A DNA stretch of 64,000 bases from Pseudomonadota bacterium (GTDB taxonomy: Bacteria; Desulfobacterota; Desulfobulbia; Desulfobulbales; Desulfocapsaceae). Both the position numbers and the translations under genes were made by a program. The stretch covers positions 100,505-164,504 of the forward strand of contig JAEYNP010000114.1 of NCBI GenBank assembly GCA_023412495.1. Reading direction: 5' to 3'. Below are positions 54,456-61,428 of this stretch, in pieces (position 1 is the first letter of the stretch; each line of letters starts with the position of its first letter). Below the pieces are notes generated by a model that saw nothing but the letters and a program-made list of their open reading frames with translations, ran no database searches and was not told where the DNA came from.

Positions 54456-57098
54456 ATGATGAATCGCTTGCACCCTCTAACCTGGCTGATTCGAACACAT
54501 CTCCTGATCATTGTCCTGCTGCTGACTGCCTGCATGGTCGGTTGGACCGTCTCCGTCAATAAAACAGTGGAGCGGTTGACGCTTGCCCGGGCAACCGATG
54601 CGGTTCACGAGCGTAGCGCCAGGATCACTGAGCGCTATTTTGCCATCAGCCGGGAAACACAACAGGTGTTGACCGCCCTGTCCTCCAGCGAAGCGGTACG
54701 GACTGGTGATTTTCAGGCCATCACCGCGCTCCTCGAGAAGAGTCACACCGCCATGCCGCATTATTCGACCATGGTCGCCGCCTCACCTGACGGTTTTGTC
54801 CAGGCCTGTTCGATTCCTGCCACTCTTCCCCTTGATGTGCGTCAGCGCCAGTGGTTCAAGCGGATCATGGAGAGTAAAGCCTTCGTTGTCGACGAGTTCA
54901 TAATCAGCAAGTCTGCCGGCACCGCCTCCCTGCCTTATGCCCTGCCGGTGCTCAACCAGGAAGGGGAGGTGCGGCTGATTCTCGGCGCCGCCCTGAAACT
55001 GTCGTTTTTTGAGGAGCTCTTCTCCGAAAAATTGACCGCTCCTGGAGGTGAAATTTATCTTCTCGATCATGATGATACCGTTCTTTTTGCCGCCGAAAAA
55101 CCGCAATTGATCGGTCTTGCCGGCAAAGATTGTTTGCCACCGCAGCTTTCCTTGCGCGGGCCGGGGTTGCAGGAATTAGCCGTGGCAGGTGGTGATAAGG
55201 AGGGCAGTGTCTATGTGATCGTGCCGATCACTATCGGACAGCAGGAAAGCCGTTTTACCCTGGTGGTCGGACTGAACAAAAGGGAGTTGTACGCCGGCGC
55301 GAAGCGGCAGATGACGGTCAATCTCCTCCTTCTTTGCGGATGCGCGACCGGCTTCGCCGTTTTTCTCTTTGCCTATGGTCGGAGGGTGATCGCCGAGCCA
55401 CTGCAACGCCTTCTCGCCACTACCAGGGAGGTGTCTTCAGGCAACTTCTCCGCCCGCACCGGACTCTCCTATCAATTATCGGAGTTCGGAGTGCTAGCCA
55501 GGGCGATTGATAGCATGGTCGCCGCTCTCGAGACCGATGTCAGCCGTCGCCAAGAGCAGGAGAAGGCCCTGCGCGAGAGCGAGGCGCGCTTCAAGGCGCT
55601 GGTGAACAATGCCGCCGACGCCATCTATCTTGCCGATACGGGCGGTCACCTGCTCGACGTTAACGCCGAGGCTGAGCGTCAAACCGGCTATTCCCGGGAG
55701 GAGTTGCTCCGAATGAGCATTGCCGATATCGATGCCCGGGCCCATGCCGACGCCGCCATGCTTGCCTCCTATATCGAGCATCTGGCAAAGGAGGGGAAAA
55801 CCACTCTGGATACCGCCCATCGCAACAAGGACGGCACAATTTTTCCAGTGGAGGTGCGCGTTGTCTATCTGCCCTCGGCGACTGTGCCAATGGTGCTCGG
55901 CGTGGCCCGTGATATAACCGAGCGTCGCCGAGCCGAGGAGAAGCAGGCTCGGCTCGAGGCACAGTTGCGGCAATCTCAGAGAATGGAAGCTGTCGGTCAG
56001 CTTGCGGGAGGTGTGGCACACGATTTCAACAACATGCTTGGGGTGATTATTGGCTACTCTGAAATCATTCTCGATCAGGTAGGCCCGTCTCAGAGTTTCC
56101 ATGCCGAGTTGGAGGAAATACAGAAAGCTGCCATGCGCTCCGCAGACTTGACCCGACAACTGTTGACCTTTGCCCGCAAACAGACAGTAACACCCCGAGT
56201 ACTTGATCTGAATCAGACCATAGAAGGGATGCTCAAAATGTTGAGACGCCTCATCGGTGAAAACATCAGTCTCATTTGGATGCCGGGAAACAGTCTCTGG
56301 CCAATCAACATGGACCCGTCGCAAATAGACCAGGTTCTCGCCAATCTCTGTGTCAATGCCCGCGACGCTATCGCCGGTGTCGGCAAACTAACGGTTGAAA
56401 CGGAAAACGCGACCTTGGATAAGGATTATTGCGCTACACACGTAGGGGCTCTGCCGGGGGAGTATGTGCGGATTACCGTAAGCGATACCGGTAGTGGCAT
56501 GGATAAGGAGACATTGGCTCATATCTTCGAACCGTTCTTTACAACCAAAAACGTGGGCGAGGGAACCGGCCTTGGTCTCGCCACGGTGTACGGGGCGGTT
56601 AAGCAGAACAACGGCTTCATCAATGTCGACAGTGAACATGGACAGGGAACAACCTTTACCATCTACCTCCCCCGGCATGTCGAGACGACCACAGAGATGC
56701 GGGCAACTGCATCGAGTGAATCTGTTTCACCTGGAGATGAAATCGTCATGTTGGTGGAGGATGAACCGTCGCTTTTACAAATGAGTAAGATGATGCTCGA
56801 ACGCCTGGGCTATACCGTATTGGCAGCAGGTACTCCGGGCGAGGCAATTCGCCTGGCCGGTGAGTATTCCGGTCAGATACACCTGCTTGCAACTGACGTG
56901 ATCATGCCCGAAATGAACGGCCGTGAATTGTCAGTACGATTGATGGAGAGCCGGCCTGAGATGAAATGTCTGTTCATGTCAGGCTATACGGCCAATATCA
57001 TTACTAACCAAGGGATGCTTAAAGAAGAAGTGTCATGCATCCAGAAACCTTTCTCTAAAAATGAACTGGCCGAAAAGGTTAGGGAAGCACTCGATTGA
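54456..57098 (+). CDS. Membrane hybrid sensor histidine kinase (Cache-HAMP-PAS-HisKA-HATPase-REC)
   Basis: 880 residues. Membrane segments at about 12-32 and 285-308 flank a periplasmic double-Cache-type sensor domain. HAMP (about 310-365), PAS (about 375-490), HisKA (LAGGVAHDFNNMLGVIIGYS), HATPase (NLCVNARDAI, GTGLGLATVYGAVK) and a C-terminal receiver with the phospho-Asp in LLATDVIMPEMNG follow. The HisKA form with HDFNNML is typical of kinases that carry their own receiver. Ligand unknown, probably a small organic acid or amino acid. GGGGAG precedes the ATG pair. Inverted copies of the modular repeat flank the gene. Confidence 0.9.
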   Translation: MMNRLHPLTWLIRTHLLIIVLLLTACMVGWTVSVNKTVERLTLARATDAVHERSARITERYFAISRETQQVLTALSSSEAVRTGDFQAITALLEKSHTAMPHYSTMVAASPDGFVQACSIPATLPLDVRQRQWFKRIMESKAFVVDEFIISKSAGTASLPYALPVLNQEGEVRLILGAALKLSFFEELFSEKLTAPGGEIYLLDHDDTVLFAAEKPQLIGLAGKDCLPPQLSLRGPGLQELAVAGGDKEGSVYVIVPITIGQQESRFTLVVGLNKRELYAGAKRQMTVNLLLLCGCATGFAVFLFAYGRRVIAEPLQRLLATTREVSSGNFSARTGLSYQLSEFGVLARAIDSMVAALETDVSRRQEQEKALRESEARFKALVNNAADAIYLADTGGHLLDVNAEAERQTGYSREELLRMSIADIDARAHADAAMLASYIEHLAKEGKTTLDTAHRNKDGTIFPVEVRVVYLPSATVPMVLGVARDITERRRAEEKQARLEAQLRQSQRMEAVGQLAGGVAHDFNNMLGVIIGYSEIILDQVGPSQSFHAELEEIQKAAMRSADLTRQLLTFARKQTVTPRVLDLNQTIEGMLKMLRRLIGENISLIWMPGNSLWPINMDPSQIDQVLANLCVNARDAIAGVGKLTVETENATLDKDYCATHVGALPGEYVRITVSDTGSGMDKETLAHIFEPFFTTKNVGEGTGLGLATVYGAVKQNNGFINVDSEHGQGTTFTIYLPRHVETTTEMRATASSESVSPGDEIVMLVEDEPSLLQMSKMMLERLGYTVLAAGTPGEAIRLAGEYSGQIHLLATDVIMPEMNGRELSVRLMESRPEMKCLFMSGYTANIITNQGMLKEEVSCIQKPFSKNELAEKVREALD

Positions 57099-57162
57099 GT
57101 CGCGGATAGCATTTCATCCGAGTTCGTCTAGTACAAATCCAACATTCAAAGTTTATTTGACT

Positions 57163-57305
57163 CTAATGCGGGCTGCCGCCCGCAACCCAAAGGGTTGTCA
57201 TCCCCTCCGACAGCAGAGGGACTCTTTTCAGTACCCCCTTGAGGGGTATAAGTACCTTCACGAAATTTGTTTCAAAAAACACGAAATGAATTTCTAAGGT
57301 ACTAA
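57163..57305 (+). repeat. Modular intergenic repeat, copy F (full, forward)
   Basis: 143 bp from CTAATGCGGGCTGCCGCCCGC to CTAAGGTACTAA (first and last modules). It includes AACCCAAAGGGTT, the CCCCTCCGACAGCAGAGGG block, TACCCCCTTGAGGGGTA and the AT-rich hairpin. It sits between the converging hybrid kinase and hdrA genes and could serve both as a terminator. Confidence 0.85.
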
Positions 57306-57376
57306 ATGAGAGCTCTTCGTAGGTGCGGAGGCTTCTTTTGCACCTACTGTTTTCTTATCTCGCTTATGCCGCTAAC

Positions 57377-59803
57377 TTACATCTTCCGCAGCAATTCGAT
57401 CGTCTCCTCTATCTCCTCACTGGTAACCGTACGGCGGATCTCCTCCATCTCCTCCATCTTCCTTGCAAAGCGGATGCCTTCGGCGGCGCTGATCCATTCC
57501 AACTGCAGGCGTTCGGGGCGGATACCCATCTTTTCCATTTTCTTGCGGATACGGGTGACGCGCTTTTCGGTCCAGTGGTTGGCGTCGATATAGTGGCAGT
57601 CGCCGATATGACAGCCGCTGACCAGCACCACGGGGGCGCCGCGGCGAAAGCCGTCCCAGACGAATTTCTCATCCACCCGGCCCGAGCACATGACCCGCAC
57701 CAGGTGCGCGTTGGCCGGATACTGAAGGCGTGAGACGCCGGCGTAGTCGGCTCCCGCGTAGGAGCACCAGTTACAGGCAAAGACCAGGATCTTGGACTCC
57801 GGCGCCGTCTGCAGCATGGCATCCACCTGTCCCAGGATCTGTTGATCGGTGTAATGGTTCATGCTGATGGCGTCGTCGCGGCATTCGGCGGCGCAGGTCC
57901 CGCAGCCGGCACAGGCGGCCGAATTTACCGAGGCCGGCTGTTTGTTCTTCTTGTCCACGGTGATGGCATTATAGGGGCAGACCTGGGCGCAGATGCCGCA
58001 GGATGTGCACTTCTCTGCTATGACCTCAGCGGTGATCGGCTCGGTGGTGATCTCTCCCCTGTGCATTAGCCGGATGGCCCGCACCGCCGCAGCCGAGGCC
58101 TGGGTGACGCTTTCCTTGATATCCTTGGGGCCTTCCGCGCAGCCGGCATAAAAGACGCCGCGGGTGGCGGCGTCCACCGGCTGGAGTTTCGGGTGGGCCT
58201 CGAGGTAGAAGCCGTCGGGCGTCAGCTGCAGCCCCATCATCTCCTGGAGACGCTGAGTGGAGGGGGCCGGCTGCATGCCCTGGGCCAGGACCAGCATATC
58301 CAGCTCATGGAACTCCAGGGAGCTCGCGCTGTTTTCCACCGCCACCCGCAGCCCCTTGTCGGCCGTCTCCTCCACCGAGCCCGGCAGGCCGCGGATAAAC
58401 TGCACACCAAGTCTTCGGCTGCGGGCATACAACTCCTCGAAGCCTTTGCCGAAGGCTCTGATATCGATGTAGAACACCTTCACTTCCATGTCCGGGTAGT
58501 GCTCCTTGAGCACCAGGGTGGACTTGATGGTGTTCATGCAGCAGATGTTCGAGCAGTAACTGCCGCCCTTGCGCGAGGAGCGGGAGCCGACGCACTGGAT
58601 ATAACCGACCGACTTCGGATGCCGCCTGTCGGTCGGCCGCACCAGTTCGCCCCTGGACGGGCCGCCGGCGTTCACCAGCCGCTCGAACTCAAGGCTGGTC
58701 AGCACGTTTTCAAAGCGAGTGTAGCCGTACTCGTCGAGTTCCGTCGGGTCGTAGGGCTTGAGGCCGGTGGCCACGATGATGGTGCCCACCCGCTCGACAA
58801 TCTCCTCGTCCGACATGTGGAAGTTGATGCACTTCTTGTCGCAGACGTCGACACACTTGGAGCAGACGGCGGGGTTATGGCCCAGACACTCCTTGATGTT
58901 GATCAGGTACGATGAGGGGACGGCCTGCGGGAACGGGCTGTAGATCGCCCGGCGCGAGCCCAGTCCCATATTGAATTCATCGGGGCGCACCACCGGGCAC
59001 ACCTTGGCGCATTCGCCGCAGGAGGTGCAGGCGGACTCGTCGACATATTTGGCCCGTTTGATAATCTTGACGTCGAAATTGCCCACATAGCCTTTGACGT
59101 CCACGACCTCGCTCAAGGTCAGCAGCTTGATCCGGGGATGCCGACCGGCATCCGTCATTTTCGGACCGAGTATTCAGATCGAGCAGTCCATGGTTGGAAA
59201 GGTCTTGTCCAGCTGCGCCATTATTCCGCCGATGGAGGGTTGTTTCTCGACGAGCGTCACATCATAGCCGCTGTCCGCCAGATCGAGAGCCGCCTGGATG
59301 CCGGCCACACCGCCGCCGATGACCACCGTCTTTTTGGTGAGCGGCAGGGTGTCCTCGGTGAGCGGCATAAGGTAGCGAACTCGCGATATAGCCATATCCA
59401 CCAGGGTTTCCGCCTTGCGGGTGGCGCTGTCATGGTCGTTCATGTGTACCCAGCTGCACTGTTCGCGCAGGTTGGCCATCTCCATCATGTAGGGATTGAG
59501 GCCGGCGGATTGCACCATCTGCTTGAAGGTCGGTTCGTGCAGACGTGGAGAGCAGGAGGCGATAACCACCCGGTCAAGCCGGTTGTCGAGGATATCTTGT
59601 TTGATCTGCTGCTGCCCCGGCTCCGAGCAGGCATAGGGGATGTCCTTGGACAGGACCACGCCGTCGGCACCGGCCGCCTTTTCCGCAACCTGCCGGCAGT
59701 TCACTGACTGGGCGATGTTCAAGCCACAGTGGCAGACATAGACGCCGATTCGTGGATCGCTGCCGTCCCCGCCGGATTTTTGGGTGACACTCTGTGTTGT
59801 CAT
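57377..59803 (-). CDS. hdrA: Selenocysteine-containing HdrA fused to MvhD
   Basis: Read through the in-frame UGA at 59176-59174 the gene encodes 808 residues with Sec at 210: TMDCSI-U-ILGPKMTDAG, where other HdrA proteins have Cys. Domains: HdrA start (VYVCHCGLNIAQSVNC), FAD loop VVIGGGVAGIQAAL, N-terminal cluster CTSCGECAKVCPV, two ferredoxin clusters (CTSCGICAQVCPYNAI, CAGCGTCAAECRDDAI), and a C-terminal MvhD domain (CNWCSYAGADYAG, VRVMCSGRVDEKF, SGCHIGDCHY). HdrA is the flavin subunit that splits electrons between ferredoxin and disulfide sites; HdrA selenoproteins are known in methanogens and deltaproteobacteria. A SECIS-like hairpin follows the UGA. Calling this two genes would miss the protein. 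Confidence 0.9.
59136..59153 (-). promoter_or_regulatory. Bacterial SECIS-like hairpin for the hdrA UGA
   Basis: GGATGCC-GGTC-GGCATCC begins 20 nt after the UGA on the coding strand. It has a 7 bp perfect stem and a 4 nt loop starting GG. Bacterial SECIS elements lie shortly downstream of the UGA inside the coding sequence, with a small loop carrying G in its first two positions for SelB. Here it also codes for residues within DAGRHPRI. Confidence 0.85.
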
Positions 59804-59819
59804 GTTAATTTTCTCCGAT

Positions 59820-61424
59820 CTATTTCCAGCGTATAGTCTCAGCTATAACACTCGTCAAATCAGCCATTTCGATCTGCAGCTCGTCGCCGCGGAAGGGATC
59901 CTGCATTGCGCACTGCAAATGGATCTGGCATTTCGGGCAGGAGGTGATCAGCAGGTCCGCCCCGGTCTCCCTGGCTTGTTGCAACCGTTTGACCTGCATC
60001 GCTTTTGAATACGCGTCACATCCCATCCAGGCGGTATTGCCGCAGCACATTGCCGCGTTGCCCGTCTCGCGCATTTCAGAGAACCGGGATGGCTGCAGCC
60101 GGCTCAAAAGCTGGCGCGGCAGCTCGGCCCGACCTTCAAGCCGGCAAAGCCGGCAGGAATCCTGAAAGGTGACGGCTCGGTCGAGCGCTGAAAACTCCAC
60201 GGCTCCGCGATCGATCTCCTGCTCGAGGAAGTCATAGAGATGCACGACATCGAAATTGAGCTGCAGTCCCCGGCTCGGGTAGGTGGTTTTAAAGGTCATA
60301 TAACACTCCGGGCAGGCTGTGATCATGGTTTTGATGCCCAGACTGTTGAGCCGCTCCACATTGAGGCGGCCAACTTCTTTAAAATACTCCTGTTCCCCGG
60401 ACCAGAGCAGATCGTGCCCGCAGCAGCGCTCATCACCCAGCAGCCGCGGAGAGACGTCAAAGAAATTGAGCAGCCGGATCCCGTCCAAGAGAATCTTCTC
60501 GGTGTGTACATCAAGGTGCTTGCCGAAAAAGATATCGAAATACGGCGCACACCCACCATAGAACAGTACAGGGGACTCCTGGTCTATCTGCAGGTCGTCC
60601 GGCAGGTTCCGCCACCGGTTCGGGGTCATGTCCCCGGATGCCATGGAGCGCAACAGGGAATGGAGAAAGCCGCCATGCGCTTCATCGCCCTGGATGGTGT
60701 TTTTCCGGTACAGGTTGCGCAAGTCCTTGATGAAGGCAGGAAAGTCGACCGCCGACGGGCACCGTTCATAGCAGAGGCCGCAGGTCAGGCAGGACCAGAC
60801 ATTTTCCTGCACGCCTGGTTTATAGAGATCGTTGTTGATCACGGCCGAGGCGATGCCGCGGGCGGAAAAAGGTTTGCCGACGAGAGCCAGCGGACAGGCG
60901 GATGAGCATTTTCCGCAGTCCTGGCAGGCGTGGATATCATATTTCGCGACCAGGCCGGCGACTTCCTCACGGGGTAGTGCCTTCCGGCCGACAGCTGCCT
61001 GCGCTGTCGGCAAGGCGGTGATTGTTGTCGGCCCCATCTTTTTGATGTCGTCTAAAAAGTCGTGCAGAAATTCGAGAAGTTGATCAGCCTGTTCGGGCAG
61101 GAAGGTGGCAAGGCGAAGCCGCTGATGGCCGATACCCATCAGATCCATGATCTTGGCTGTATCCATGGTGTTGCGGGCGGCTGTCCGGGTTCCCGAGCCG
61201 TAACGGCAGGTCCCTGCCGAGCAACCCACTAGGGCGACGCCGTCCGCTCCCATGGCAAAAGCCTTGATCAGCAGGGCACGATCGATCCTGCCTGTGCAGG
61301 GAACACGCACCATGAGAACTTCCTCGGGAATGTCCCGCTTTTCATCCTGCAGGCTGAGAAAGGCCGCATGAGGCCCCCAGTTGCAGAGAAAGAGCATTAT
61401 TTTGTTCGGGCGATTCATTGTCAT
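59820..61424 (-). CDS. MvhD-HdrD fusion iron-sulfur protein
   Basis: 534 residues from ATG 61424, which lies 4 bp after the upstream stop; an ATG six bases later is an alternative. The front is an MvhD-like domain, but with CNWGPHAAF in place of the usual CNWCSYAG, so one cluster ligand is missing. Two ferredoxin-type clusters follow (CQDCGKCSSACPL, CLTCGLCYERCPS), then two CCG domains of the HdrD/HdrB type (CCGHDLLWSGEQEYF with CPECY; CCGNTAWMGCDAY with CPKCQ). These domains hold the non-cubane clusters that reduce disulfides in Hdr. It is cytoplasmic and sits between the other two Hdr genes, surely as a partner. Confidence 0.85.
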   Translation of the reverse strand: MTMNRPNKIMLFLCNWGPHAAFLSLQDEKRDIPEEVLMVRVPCTGRIDRALLIKAFAMGADGVALVGCSAGTCRYGSGTRTAARNTMDTAKIMDLMGIGHQRLRLATFLPEQADQLLEFLHDFLDDIKKMGPTTITALPTAQAAVGRKALPREEVAGLVAKYDIHACQDCGKCSSACPLALVGKPFSARGIASAVINNDLYKPGVQENVWSCLTCGLCYERCPSAVDFPAFIKDLRNLYRKNTIQGDEAHGGFLHSLLRSMASGDMTPNRWRNLPDDLQIDQESPVLFYGGCAPYFDIFFGKHLDVHTEKILLDGIRLLNFFDVSPRLLGDERCCGHDLLWSGEQEYFKEVGRLNVERLNSLGIKTMITACPECYMTFKTTYPSRGLQLNFDVVHLYDFLEQEIDRGAVEFSALDRAVTFQDSCRLCRLEGRAELPRQLLSRLQPSRFSEMRETGNAAMCCGNTAWMGCDAYSKAMQVKRLQQARETGADLLITSCPKCQIHLQCAMQDPFRGDELQIEMADLTSVIAETIRWK

Positions 61425-61428
61425 TGCA

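Noticed and set aside
59159..59176. UGA in hdrA as a true stop separating two genes
   Set aside because: Only five codons separate the parts, the frame is unchanged, the break is at a conserved Cys position and a SECIS-like hairpin follows.
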